From JAPPHA01 sp965220985 (GTDB lineage: Bacteria > Pseudomonadota > Alphaproteobacteria > Rhodobacterales > Rhodobacteraceae), in assembly GCA_965220985.1 (NCBI GenBank), contig OZ244854.1:3162001-3226000 (forward strand): a stretch of 64,000 bases of DNA, in the 5' to 3' direction. Position 1 is the stretch's first letter, and each line of letters starts with the position of its first letter. Shown one piece after another: positions 26,205-35,663 of this stretch. Below the pieces are notes generated by a model. The model ran no database searches. It had not been told where the DNA came from and saw nothing but the letters and a program-made list of their open reading frames with translations. The translations under genes and the position numbers were made by a program.

Positions 26205-26635
26205 AGTATCTGATCGACACGAATGTACTGTCAGCTCTTCGTCGCCCTGAACGCGTGCCGCAGGTTGCTGAGTGGCTACGCGCCAGGTCCGAGGATTTAG
26301 TCTTTCTGAGCGTGATCACGATTGGCGAAATCGAGCGCGGTATCGCCTTGCAAGAAAAGACCAATCCAGCCTTCGCAATTGATCTGCGGAACTGGCTCAA
26401 TCGCACGACGATTCTCTTCGTAGATCGCCTGCTCCCATTTGGAGCTGAAGAGGCGAAGGTCTGGGGCAGGTTGTCTGAGCGCATCGGGAGCTATGGCGCC
26501 AATCTGCAGATTGCTGCGACTGCCTTGGTCCATGAAGCGACCGTCGTCACCGGTAATGTGAGTGACTTCGAGCCGACAGGTGTGCAGACCGAGAACCCGT
26601 TCCCGACGTTTCATCGGTCTCTGGATCGTCCCTGA
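26201..26635 (+). CDS. PIN-domain toxin, FitB/VapC type, apparent CTG start
   Basis: 144 residues if translated from CTG 26201, giving (M)KYLIDTNVLSAL, the family N-terminus with catalytic Asp6. The first ATG/GTG start (GTG 26255) would lack that Asp. AAAGG stands seven bases before the CTG, and the CTG overlaps the antitoxin stop (CTGA). Other PIN residues: Glu43 (ITIGEIERG) and Asp122 (NVSDF). The third acid, normally Asp in DALIAATA, is Asn101 here (NLQIAATA, codon AAT). Typical members are RNases that cleave tRNA or rRNA; with one acid replaced the activity is uncertain. Confidence 0.85.
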   Translation: MKYLIDTNVLSALRRPERVPQVAEWLRARSEDLVFLSVITIGEIERGIALQEKTNPAFAIDLRNWLNRTTILFVDRLLPFGAEEAKVWGRLSERIGSYGANLQIAATALVHEATVVTGNVSDFEPTGVQTENPFPTFHRSLDRP

Positions 26636-26861
26636 GCGACCCTCGAAAGCGATCAATTGTTCTGACTGTTGGCGGCGGTTTACCTGACGGACCTTCGCGG
26701 GTGCGTATCGCCGGTCATCATTCAAAATGGACCCGACGATTTCGCCGGTTATGACGAGTCTGGCTCAAGACGATCCCAGGTCGCCCCGACTGTTCCTCGG
26801 TCGAGAACCCGCGAGTTGCATGAGGGGGCACATGAGAAATCGAATTTCGAAGAGAGTAAGA

Positions 26862-26936
26862 TGGAGCGGGCGATGAGACTCGAACTCACGACCCCAACCA
26901 TGGCAAGGTTGTGCTCTACCACTGAGCTACGCCCGC
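26862..26936 (-). tRNA. tRNA-Gly (GCC)
   Basis: Reading the minus strand: acceptor GCGGGCG pairs with CGCCCGC, D-arm AGCTCAGTGGTAGAGC, anticodon stem CAACC/GGTTG around loop TTGCCAT (anticodon GCC), T-arm with GTTCGAGTC, and an encoded CCA after discriminator T. It is 226 bp from the toxin-antitoxin pair, which lies on the 3' side of the tRNA. Confidence 0.96.
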
Positions 26937-27188
26937 GACTCCAATTCCGCTTACGTAGTGAAGGGACGGGGGCTTTGCAACCGGTTTGTTGAAAGCCGGG
27001 TGTCGAAATCGTGACGATGCACTCTGAAATTCAACGCGTGGCGAACCAGTCATGAGCCGCGAATCCGTTTGACGACACCAGCGTGACTGGCGAGGTGGGA
27101 ACACGTTGCCGTCGGTCGAACGAAATCGAGAAAACCGTTTCAGGTCATCGAAATACGAGCGATTGTTGCACTATCGCAGGTTCGACCG

Positions 27189-27995
27189 TTATGCGGCGTA
27201 CAGTTGGGTATGCATCACCACGCTTTCGTCGTAGAGAAACACGACGTTGTAGGCGTGGCTGTCGGCGGTATCGTTCGGTTCAGCCCACTGGTGCACGCGG
27301 GCTTCAGCATCGACAAGACCGAATGTCTGGCTTGAACCGCGGCACACGGAGAATCCGTGTCGGCCAATCATCCCCGAAATCGTCCGATGGACATGTCCGC
27401 AGACGATGTGGACCGGAACCTCGGATAGATCGAGGATCTCGATCAGTTCACCGCCATTCGCGAGGCCGCAGGCATCAAGTATCTTCATCCCCACGCGGAA
27501 CGGCGGATGATGCATCAGAACGATGATCCTGGCGGCATCCACCCCAACAACCTGTTCGCGTACCCAGTTCAACCGAGCGGGGCACAGGTGTCCGGAATGG
27601 GGAGAATCAGGAATCGAACCGTCAGAATGGGTGTCGAGCGCGAGAATCAGGTTCGAGCCAACTCGCGATGCTGACTGCACGAAACCCATGGCTGCTGGAT
27701 CGGCGTGGACGAATTCCGGCAGGGATGTCTTCATGTTCGCGCGATCGTCATGATTGCCGGGGATCAGGCGAACGTCGATGTCGATTGCGTCCAGAACCGG
27801 TCGAACTTGCTCGTATTCCGATTCGAAGCCGTTTTGGGTCAGGTCGCCGAGATGAACCAGAAATTCCGCATCGGGATGACGCAACAGCGCGTGACGGACT
27901 CCGGCCTCGAAACTGGCGGGACCGAACTTCTCGTCCTTGAACTCGCCGACATGAGTGTCCGTGAAAACGATGAATTTTTGCATTGATGTTCGCAT
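27189..27995 (-). CDS. metallophosphoesterase, CpdA-like (cyclic nucleotide phosphodiesterase family)
   Basis: 268 residues with all calcineurin-like metal motifs in order: DTHVG, GDLTQNG, GNHDD, MHHPP and GHVH. This arrangement and length fit class III 3',5'-cAMP phosphodiesterases (CpdA) and related phosphodiesterases; the substrate is not proven. The start at 27995 follows the pyruvate carboxylase stop by one base, and Met5 (27983) is an alternative. It is co-transcribed with the carboxylase, which is unusual and may be only convenience. Confidence 0.82.
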   Translation of the reverse strand: MRTSMQKFIVFTDTHVGEFKDEKFGPASFEAGVRHALLRHPDAEFLVHLGDLTQNGFESEYEQVRPVLDAIDIDVRLIPGNHDDRANMKTSLPEFVHADPAAMGFVQSASRVGSNLILALDTHSDGSIPDSPHSGHLCPARLNWVREQVVGVDAARIIVLMHHPPFRVGMKILDACGLANGGELIEILDLSEVPVHIVCGHVHRTISGMIGRHGFSVCRGSSQTFGLVDAEARVHQWAEPNDTADSHAYNVVFLYDESVVMHTQLYAA

Positions 27996-27996
27996 G

Positions 27997-30900
27997 TCAT
28001 CCGTCCAGTTCGATCAACAGATCCTTGGCATCGACCTGGGTTCCAGGCGCCGCATGGACCGCGAGGACGACCTTTTCGGATTCTGCATAGATCCCGGTCT
28101 CCATTTTCATTGCCTCCAACGTCAGCAACAGATCGCCCGGGGAGACAGTCTGTCCAACCGTCACGCTGAGCGAAGCGACAACGCCGGGCATCGGCGCGGC
28201 CACGTGGTTCGGGTTGCCGATGTCGGCCTTTCGGACCCTTGTCGCCGTCATGGCTGCCTTGCGATCGAGAATCCTGATGGTTCTCGGTTGGCCATTGAGT
28301 TCGAAGAACACGCGGGCGTGACCGTCTTCGCCGGTCTCTCCAATCGCCTGCATTCGAATTTCGAGCGTCTTGCCGGGGTCGATCTCGATGGAGATCTCGT
28401 CCCCAGGTGCCATGCCGTAGAAATACGTCCGGGTCGGCAGTGTCCGAACGGGCCCGTAGATCGAGTGCCGTTCCATGTAGTCGACGAAAACCGACGGATA
28501 CATCATGTATCCGTTCAGATCCTCGTCATCGATGGCAACTCCGCCGAGTTTTTTCGAAACCTCCTTGCGTTTCGCCTCGATGTCGACAGGTTTCAGTTGT
28601 GAACCAGGCCTGCAAGTCACCGGTTCCTGGCCCTTGAGAATCCTCGACTGGATCGCCTTTGGGAATCCGCCCGGCGGTTGACCGAGGTGACCGCGCATCA
28701 TTTCAACCACGGATTCGGGAAACGCGACGTCGACCTCGGGGTTTTCTACATCGTCTCGCGTCAATCCCTGGCTGACCATCATCAAGGCCATGTCACCCAC
28801 GACTTTCGAGGTGGGCGTCACCTTGATGATGTCGCCGAACATCGCGTTCACGTCCGCATAGGCGGCGGCAACATCGGGCCAACGGTCGTCAAGCCCCATG
28901 GAACGAGCCTGTTCCTTGAGATTGGTGAATTGCCCGCCAGGCATTCCGTGGAGGTAGATTTCGGAGGCGGGAACCGTCAGACCGGACTCGAATGCCGCGT
29001 AGTGCTCCCTCACGCCCTGCCAGTAATTGGAAATGTCCCTGACGGCACCGATCGACAGTTCGGTATCCCTCTCGGTTCCCGAAAGGGCTTCGACAACTGA
29101 CCCGAGGCATGGCTGGGATGTTCCACCCGACAGTGCATCCATGGCGAGGTCGACCGCATCGACGCCGACCTCGCAGGCGGCTAGGACGGTGGCAGCGCCG
29201 ATTCCGGAGGTGTCGTGATTGTGGAAATGAACCGGAAGTCCGACTTCCTCTTTCAGCGCCTTGATCAGAACCTTGGCCCCGTGCGGCTTGAGCAACCCGG
29301 CCATGTCCTTGAGGCCCAGAACATGAACGCCGGCATCGCGAAGTTCCTTTGCGGTGCGGATGTAGTAGGCGAGATCATACTTCGAGGCTCCGGGGGCCTC
29401 CACGTTGCCTGTATAGCAGATCGCGCCTTCGCAGATCCTTCCGCTCTCGATCACCGCCTCGATGGAGACGCGCATGTTGTCGACCCAATTGAGAGCGTCG
29501 AAGACACGAAACAGATCGACACCGGTTTCGGCGGCCTGCCGAACAAAGGCCTGAACGACGTTGTCAGGATAGTTCGTGTATCCGACTCCGTTGGACCCGC
29601 GCAGCAACATCTGCAACAGCATGTTTGGCATCCGCTGGCGCAGATCTCGTAGCCGTTGCCACGGACACTCCTGAAGAAATCGGTAGGCGACATCGAAGGT
29701 TGCACCTCCCCAGCACTCCATGGAGAACAACTGTGGCAGGTGGTGAGAATATGCTTCCGCGACGTTGATCAGGTCGATCGAACGCATCCTTGTCGCGAGC
29801 AGCGATTGGTGGCTGTCGCGCATCGTCGTGTCGGTGATCAACAATCGCGATTCGGCTGACATCCATTCGACGACCGCTTCCGGTCCACCTTCAAGGAGAA
29901 GGTCGCGGGTGCCTGGCGGCGGGGTTGCAACCGAAACTTTCGGACTGACGGGTGGCTTGATGCGAGCGGGCGGGCGAGGTCGGCCGGCGACCTCCGGATT
30001 GCCGTTGACCGAGACATCCGCGATGAAGGTGAGGATCTTTGTCGCTCTGTCGCGTCGCGGCTTGAAGGTGAACAGTTCCGGCGTCGTGTCGATGAAGCGG
30101 GTGGTGATGTTGTCGTTGCGAAAATCCGGATGTTTCAACAGGTTCTCGACGAATTCGATATTCGTGGACACGCCGCGAATTCGGAATTCGCGGAGCGCCC
30201 GGTCAAGGCGGGCAACCGCATCCTGCGGCGTGGGAGCCCAGGCCGTCACCTTTTCGAGCAGCGAATCGTAGTGTCGGGTGATCACCGCGCCGGAATAGGC
30301 CGTTCCGCCGTCCAGCCGAATGCCCATGCCCGTGGCGCCTCGATACGCCGAGATGCGTCCGTAATCAGGAATGAAATTGTTGTGGGGGTCTTCGGTCGTG
30401 ATTCGGCATTGCAGCGCGTGGCCGTTCAGTGTGATCGATTCCTGGTCGGCCTTGCCGGTTGCCTCGGAGAGCGACTTCCCTTCGGCGATGCGAATCTGCG
30501 CCCGAACAATGTCGATCCCGGTGACTTCCTCGGTAACCGTGTGCTCGACCTGGATCCTCGGATTGACCTCGATGAAGTAGAATTCGTCAGTGTCCTGATC
30601 CATGAGGAATTCGACGGTCCCGGCTCCTTCGTAGCCGACGTGACGACACAATCGCACGGCCAGGTCGCAAACTTGCTGACGCTGGCTGTCGGACAGGTAG
30701 GGGGCAGGGGCCCTTTCGACGATCTTCTGATTGCGGCGCTGGATCGAGCAGTCCCGCTCCCAGAGATGGTAGATGTCGCCTGATCGATCGCCAAGGATCT
30801 GAACTTCGACGTGACGTGCGCGCGAAATCAGTTTTTCGAGGTAGCCGTCGCCGTTTCCGAATGCGGCGGCCGCTTCGCGGCGTCCTTCGGAGACCATCGA

Positions 30901-31449
30901 TTCGAGGTCTTCGGGAGCGTTGATCTGGCGCATGCCACGCCCGCCGCCGCCCCAGCTTGCCTTCAGCATCAAGGGATAGCCGATGCGCTCAGCTTCCTGC
31001 CTGATCTTTGCGATGTCTTCGGGGAGGATATCCGTTGCCGGAATCACCGGAACTCCGGCTTCGGTCGCGGCAAGGCGAGCGCTGAACTTGTCACCAAGCC
31101 TGCGCATGGTCTTGGCCTTGGGTCCGATGAAGACCAGGTCGTTGTCGGTGCATGCATCGACAAGACGCGGGTTCTCCGAGAGCAGACCATATCCCGGATG
31201 CACAGCGTCCGCGCCCGATTGCAGCGCGACCCTGATGATTTCGTCGATTGACAGATAGGCATCGACCGGTCCGAGGTCGGCTCCGATTCTGTAGGCTTCG
31301 TCAGACTTGAACCGATGCAGGCTCAGCTTGTCTTCCTCGGCGAACACCGCAACGGTCCGGATTCCCATCTCGTTGGCCGCCCTCATCACGCGAATGGCGA
31401 TTTCGCTGCGATTGGCCACCAGGATCTTCTTGATGTCCTTGGTCTGCAT
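27997..31449 (-). CDS. pyc: pyruvate carboxylase
   Basis: 1150 residues, full length for the single-chain enzyme that carboxylates pyruvate to oxaloacetate. Biotin carboxylase domain at about 1-455 (KKILVANRSEIAIR; the ATP-grasp loop WGGGGRGM; EVNPRIQVEH). Carboxyltransferase domain at about 540-840 (ITDTTMRDSHQSLLATR; MECWGGATFD; FHNHDTSG). Biotin carrier domain at the C-terminus with EAMKMET, where the biotinyl Lys is about residue 1115. The start at ATG 31449 (MQTKDIKKILV) is chosen over a 57-residue upstream extension with no family similarity. The divergent pcrA-type gene is upstream. Confidence 0.96.
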   Translation of the reverse strand: MQTKDIKKILVANRSEIAIRVMRAANEMGIRTVAVFAEEDKLSLHRFKSDEAYRIGADLGPVDAYLSIDEIIRVALQSGADAVHPGYGLLSENPRLVDACTDNDLVFIGPKAKTMRRLGDKFSARLAATEAGVPVIPATDILPEDIAKIRQEAERIGYPLMLKASWGGGGRGMRQINAPEDLESMVSEGRREAAAAFGNGDGYLEKLISRARHVEVQILGDRSGDIYHLWERDCSIQRRNQKIVERAPAPYLSDSQRQQVCDLAVRLCRHVGYEGAGTVEFLMDQDTDEFYFIEVNPRIQVEHTVTEEVTGIDIVRAQIRIAEGKSLSEATGKADQESITLNGHALQCRITTEDPHNNFIPDYGRISAYRGATGMGIRLDGGTAYSGAVITRHYDSLLEKVTAWAPTPQDAVARLDRALREFRIRGVSTNIEFVENLLKHPDFRNDNITTRFIDTTPELFTFKPRRDRATKILTFIADVSVNGNPEVAGRPRPPARIKPPVSPKVSVATPPPGTRDLLLEGGPEAVVEWMSAESRLLITDTTMRDSHQSLLATRMRSIDLINVAEAYSHHLPQLFSMECWGGATFDVAYRFLQECPWQRLRDLRQRMPNMLLQMLLRGSNGVGYTNYPDNVVQAFVRQAAETGVDLFRVFDALNWVDNMRVSIEAVIESGRICEGAICYTGNVEAPGASKYDLAYYIRTAKELRDAGVHVLGLKDMAGLLKPHGAKVLIKALKEEVGLPVHFHNHDTSGIGAATVLAACEVGVDAVDLAMDALSGGTSQPCLGSVVEALSGTERDTELSIGAVRDISNYWQGVREHYAAFESGLTVPASEIYLHGMPGGQFTNLKEQARSMGLDDRWPDVAAAYADVNAMFGDIIKVTPTSKVVGDMALMMVSQGLTRDDVENPEVDVAFPESVVEMMRGHLGQPPGGFPKAIQSRILKGQEPVTCRPGSQLKPVDIEAKRKEVSKKLGGVAIDDEDLNGYMMYPSVFVDYMERHSIYGPVRTLPTRTYFYGMAPGDEISIEIDPGKTLEIRMQAIGETGEDGHARVFFELNGQPRTIRILDRKAAMTATRVRKADIGNPNHVAAPMPGVVASLSVTVGQTVSPGDLLLTLEAMKMETGIYAESEKVVLAVHAAPGTQVDAKDLLIELDG

Positions 31450-31690
31450 CCCTGACTGCTCTCCATTCAATTTCGTCTTGTTCACGATGCCAAGCCGGTC
31501 GCGTCCGCTCAAGGGCAAACGGACGAATGGACCCACTAGGGTCGGCTCGCCACTCGAATGTCTGGGGGCCGCGTCGTGCCAACTCGGGACACCGAAATCT
31601 CCGTCCCGGATGCTGTACAATCGGCCGTCAGCGGTCGACGAATTCGACTGCTGTCTTTCATGCCTGAACCTTTATCGTTAATGAGGGCCG

Positions 31691-34063
31691 ATGAACAGTG
31701 TCGCACCACCTGCAGGATCCGACTCGCTCGCCGAACGCGCGATGGCAGCGCGAACGCCGGTTCAGGAACCCGCCCCTTATCTTGACGCGTTGAATCCCGC
31801 TCAACGCGAGGCTGTCGAAACGCTTGATGGCCCGGTTCTCATGCTCGCGGGCGCCGGAACCGGCAAGACCAGGGCACTGACCACACGGATCGCCCATCTG
31901 ATCGCGTCACGCGGCGTTCGTCCCAACAGGATTCTCGCGGTGACCTTCACGAACAAGGCGGCGCGGGAGATGAAACTGCGGGTCGGCAGCCTGCTCGGTG
32001 AAGTCGTCGAGGGGATGCCGTGGCTCGGGACGTTTCATTCGATCAGCGCGCGAATGCTGAGGTACAACGCTGAACTCGCAGGACTGACGCCGAACTTCAC
32101 CATCCTCGACACGGATGACCAGGTCAGACTGCTCAAGCAGGTCCTTGATGCCGCGAACATCGATCAGAAGAAGTACCCGGCTCGCCAGCTTGCAGGCTTG
32201 ATCGACCGGTGGAAAAACCGCGCATGGACGCCCGATCAGGTGCCGAACTCTGAAGGCGCCTGGTGGCACCGAGACGCTGTGCCGTTCTATGCGGAGTATC
32301 AGAGCCGCCTGAAAACCCTGAACTGCGTCGACTTCGGAGACCTGTTGCTCCACATGGTCGAGATACTCGCGAAGAATCAATCGGTTCTGGACAGGTACTG
32401 CTCGCAGCTCAGTCACATTCTGGTCGACGAGTATCAGGATACCAATGCCGTTCAATACCTGTGGCTGCGTCTCTTGTCCTCGAAACACAACAACATCTGC
32501 TGCGTTGGCGATGACGACCAGTCGATCTATGGCTGGCGAGGTGCCGAGGTCGGCAACATCTTGCGGTTCGAGAGGGACTTTCCCGATGCAAAGGTCGTTC
32601 GCCTCGAACAGAATTATCGCTCGACCGGGCACATTCTTGCGGCAGCGTCGCATCTGGTTTCCGTCAACAGCAACCGCTTGGGCAAGACGCTCTGGACCCA
32701 GGCGGAACTTGGGGACAAGCTGCGCCTGGTTTCTCATTTCAACGGCGAGGACGAAGCGGTCTGGATCGGTGACGAGATCGAAGCGATCCAGAAAGGGACG
32801 CGGGGCAGGGAGCCCGTTTCTCTCAACAAAATCGCAATCCTGCAAAGGACTGCGTTTCAGATGCGCCTGTTCGAGGATCGCTTCCTCCGGATCGGATTGC
32901 CGTATCGTGTCATCGGAGGCCCGCGCTTCTACGAACGTCGCGAGATTCGAGACGCGATCGCGTATTTTCGTCTGACGATCTCGCAATCGGACAATCTGGC
33001 CTTCGAACGGATCATCAACACGCCACGGCGCGGGATCGGGACCAAGTCGATCCAGCAGATCTTCAACCGCGCGCGAGACTCCGGGGTGTCGCTGGTCGAA
33101 GCGGCAGGAGACCTTGTTCGCGAGGGGAACTTCACGGCGAGGGCCCGCCATGAACTGGGCCGGTTTCTCAAGAATCTCAAGGTTTGGAGCGATGCCGTCT
33201 GGAACGGCGAAAAGTCCCATGTCGACATCGCCGAGCAGATTCTCGACGAGAGCGGTTATACCGGACACTGGCAGTCCAGCAAGGAGATCGATGCACCCGG
33301 ACGGCTCGAGAACCTCAAGGAACTCGTTGTTTCACTTCATGATTTCGACAGCTTGCAGGCGTTTCTCGATCACGTCTCACTGATCATGGACCATGACCAG
33401 GAAACCGGCGAAGAGCGCGTGTCTCTCATGACTCTGCATGCAGCCAAAGGGCTCGAGTTTCCCGTCGTCTTTTTGCCGGGTTGGGAGGACGGGCTGTTCC
33501 CTTCACAGCGCGCGATGGAATCGGATAATGGCGCGGCTGCCCTCGAAGAGGAACGTCGACTGGCATATGTCGGCATCACCCGCGCAGAGAAGATCTGTTA
33601 CGTCAGTTTTGCCTCGTGGCGTCGGAGCCCGAGCGGCGACCCGAGGGATTGCATTCCGTCTCGCTTCATCAACGAGCTTCCCGAAGACCATGTCGATGTA
33701 CTGCCCACCACGGGTGCGACTTTTTCGGGATCGGGCATGTCGTTTGGTGGCGGTTTCAGCGACGGCGGTTTTGGAAAGAGCACGGTCACGAGCAGCAGGA
33801 TCAACACCCCTGGATGGAACCGTGCCAACGCAAGGCGCGAAACCTCCAGAACGGACCCGGCGCGATTGACTGCCCAAGGAAGTTCGCTCGGGAGCGTCCA
33901 AAAAAGTGCTCGCTTCACGGTTGGAGACCGTGTCTTTCACCAGAAGTTCGGCTACGGCCGGGTTCTGCAGATCGATCACGGCAAGGTCCGGGTCCATTTC
34001 GAGATGTCGTCGGAAAAGTCCATCGCCGCGAGCTTCCTCCAGCCGGCGAAGGAAGCGAACTGA
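31691..34063 (+). CDS. ATP-dependent DNA helicase, UvrD/PcrA type
   Basis: 790 residues, superfamily 1A 3'-5' helicase for repair and for removing recombinase. Motif I AGAGTGKT (about 53-60), motif II VDEYQDTN, motif III GDDDQSIYGWRGA, motif IV EQNYRS, motif V HAAKGLEFPVVF and motif VI YVGITRAE appear in order. The Ser/Gly-rich linker at about 680-730 is variable. The last 40 residues (GDRVFHQKFGYGRVLQID) form the Tudor-like tail seen in PcrA/UvrD that contacts RNA polymerase. A short purine run, AGGG, precedes the ATG. Confidence 0.95.
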   Translation: MNSVAPPAGSDSLAERAMAARTPVQEPAPYLDALNPAQREAVETLDGPVLMLAGAGTGKTRALTTRIAHLIASRGVRPNRILAVTFTNKAAREMKLRVGSLLGEVVEGMPWLGTFHSISARMLRYNAELAGLTPNFTILDTDDQVRLLKQVLDAANIDQKKYPARQLAGLIDRWKNRAWTPDQVPNSEGAWWHRDAVPFYAEYQSRLKTLNCVDFGDLLLHMVEILAKNQSVLDRYCSQLSHILVDEYQDTNAVQYLWLRLLSSKHNNICCVGDDDQSIYGWRGAEVGNILRFERDFPDAKVVRLEQNYRSTGHILAAASHLVSVNSNRLGKTLWTQAELGDKLRLVSHFNGEDEAVWIGDEIEAIQKGTRGREPVSLNKIAILQRTAFQMRLFEDRFLRIGLPYRVIGGPRFYERREIRDAIAYFRLTISQSDNLAFERIINTPRRGIGTKSIQQIFNRARDSGVSLVEAAGDLVREGNFTARARHELGRFLKNLKVWSDAVWNGEKSHVDIAEQILDESGYTGHWQSSKEIDAPGRLENLKELVVSLHDFDSLQAFLDHVSLIMDHDQETGEERVSLMTLHAAKGLEFPVVFLPGWEDGLFPSQRAMESDNGAAALEEERRLAYVGITRAEKICYVSFASWRRSPSGDPRDCIPSRFINELPEDHVDVLPTTGATFSGSGMSFGGGFSDGGFGKSTVTSSRINTPGWNRANARRETSRTDPARLTAQGSSLGSVQKSARFTVGDRVFHQKFGYGRVLQIDHGKVRVHFEMSSEKSIAASFLQPAKEAN

Positions 34064-34089
34064 CAGTGCCAGTTCCATTCGCTTGAGGG

Positions 34090-34962
34090 TCACTCGGCGG
34101 GCGGCACCAGGGTGAGCTGGTCAGGACACTGCACTTCGGTTGAACCTTGCGCTGCGTGATAGGCATCGCTGTTTGGGCAGAACAGCTGCTGCCCTTCCAC
34201 CCGAAAACCGGCGATGGCTTCCTGGCCGTCAAGCGATGTCAGCCAATCGGCAAAGCGAAGCGCCACGTCGTGACGGACATGGGCATGCCGGTCGGGATTG
34301 ACGAGAATCAGGCCGTAGGGGTTGAACAGGGGCGGTTCGGAACTGAACAGGATCTTCAGGTTGCCCTTTTTGCCGAACGAAATCCAGGTCCCTCTGTCCG
34401 AAAGCGTGTAGCCATCGGTAACGGAGGCCATGTTGAGGGCCGCACCCATGCCTGCCCCGATTTCGCGGTACCACGATCCTGACGGCGAAATCGCCGCCAT
34501 GTTCCAGATTTCCAGTTCCTTCTTGTGGGTTCCGCTGTCGTCGCCACGGGAGATGAAGAGTGCCTGTCCTGCAGAAAGACGCTCGAAGGCATCCCTGACC
34601 GATGGCGCGCTGGACACGCCGACCGGATCGTCGGCCGGGCCGACGATCACGTAGTCGTTGTACATGACGTCGCGCCTGTCCACCCCATGGCCGTCGCTGA
34701 CAAAAGCGATCTCCGATGGCCGGTGATGAACGAGGACTGCATCGGCGTCGCCGTTTCGTGCGATTCGCAGCGCCTGTCCGGTTCCGACGGAAACCACATC
34801 GACAATGATTCCCGTCTCATCCTCGAGGATGGGCAGCAGATGGTCGTAGAATCCCGAGTTCTGGGTCGATGTGGTCGATGCGAGCGTCATGCGATCCGTC
34901 GTTGCAAGCCCGGATTGCGCCGTCATGACCAGAACTGCCAAGCACAGAATTGTTCGCATCAC
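34090..34962 (-). CDS. tupA: tungstate-binding protein TupA
   Basis: 290 residues with a Sec signal (about 1-20, ending LAT). The mature start is LASTTSTQNSGFYDHLLP, followed by GTGQALRIARNGDADAVLVHH and SRGDDSGTH, the TupA/WtpA-type oxyanion-binding signatures. It captures tungstate for tungsten enzymes such as formate dehydrogenases or aldehyde oxidoreductases. The start is a GTG at 34962 overlapping the ATPase stop (GTGA), or the adjacent ATG at 34959. The order tupB-tupC-tupA is unusual in that the binding protein comes last. It is convergent with the helicase gene, only 26 bp away. Confidence 0.92.
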   Translation of the reverse strand: MMRTILCLAVLVMTAQSGLATTDRMTLASTTSTQNSGFYDHLLPILEDETGIIVDVVSVGTGQALRIARNGDADAVLVHHRPSEIAFVSDGHGVDRRDVMYNDYVIVGPADDPVGVSSAPSVRDAFERLSAGQALFISRGDDSGTHKKELEIWNMAAISPSGSWYREIGAGMGAALNMASVTDGYTLSDRGTWISFGKKGNLKILFSSEPPLFNPYGLILVNPDRHAHVRHDVALRFADWLTSLDGQEAIAGFRVEGQQLFCPNSDAYHAAQGSTEVQCPDQLTLVPPAE

Positions 34963-35663
34963 GTGTCTCGTCCAAGGTACTTGCGGGCGGCAATCGACTG
35001 CGGAGACGCAAAAAAGTTCTCGGTGGGTGCCGCTTCCGCAAGGCGACCGCGGTCGAGGAACAGGACATGCTGCGACCTGCTCTGTGCCTGGCGCAGATCA
35101 TGGGTTGCCCACAGGACCGCCACGCCTCGCGAAGAAATTTCCGTGACGATCTCTTCGAGCAGCGCCGTTGATGCCGGATCAAGGTTGGCCGAGGGTTCGT
35201 CAAGGAAAAGGACCGAAGGGTCGGAGACGATCGCCCTGCCAAGCGCCATGCGTTGGCGCTCGCCTCCCGAGAGCGCGGCAGCCGGGTCGTCTGCACGTTC
35301 GAACAAATGCACGGTTTTCAAGGTGCGGGCAACGAGTTCGCGCCTCTGCCGCCGCTCGACGCGGGCGGCGGCGAGCGGAAAAGCAAGATTGTCTGCGACC
35401 GAGCGCCGCATGACAGCCGTATTCTGGAACACGAAACCGCGATTTCTCCGTCCTTGTGCGGCGTCGGTCCCGTCCCACGACACCCTTCCAGTGGTCGGCC
35501 TGACCAGACCGTGGCACAGATTCAAAAACAGTGTCTTTCCCGCGCCGTTCGGGCCGAGGATCGCCGTGATACCGGTGAAGGGATGGTCGAGGTCGATGGG
35601 GCCGACCCTTCGCTTGCCACCGGCCGACAATGATGTCCCTTCCATGTTAAGGCGCGCGCTCAT
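34959..35663 (-). CDS. tupC: tungstate ABC transporter ATP-binding protein TupC
   Basis: 234 residues. Walker A GPNGAGKT, Q-loop VFQNTAVMRR, signature LSGGERQR, Walker B VLFLDEPSANLD, switch His WATHDLRQAQ. No TOBE domain, as expected for TupC. The ATG at 35663 overlaps the permease stop (ATGA). The much longer upstream frame is out-of-frame permease sequence. Confidence 0.93.
   Translation of the reverse strand: MSARLNMEGTSLSAGGKRRVGPIDLDHPFTGITAILGPNGAGKTLFLNLCHGLVRPTTGRVSWDGTDAAQGRRNRGFVFQNTAVMRRSVADNLAFPLAAARVERRQRRELVARTLKTVHLFERADDPAAALSGGERQRMALGRAIVSDPSVLFLDEPSANLDPASTALLEEIVTEISSRGVAVLWATHDLRQAQSRSQHVLFLDRGRLAEAAPTENFFASPQSIAARKYLGRDT

Noticed and set aside
31907..33268. 453-codon frame on the minus strand inside the helicase gene
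   Set aside because: It is the antisense shadow of a clearly identified UvrD/PcrA gene and has no family-like motif.
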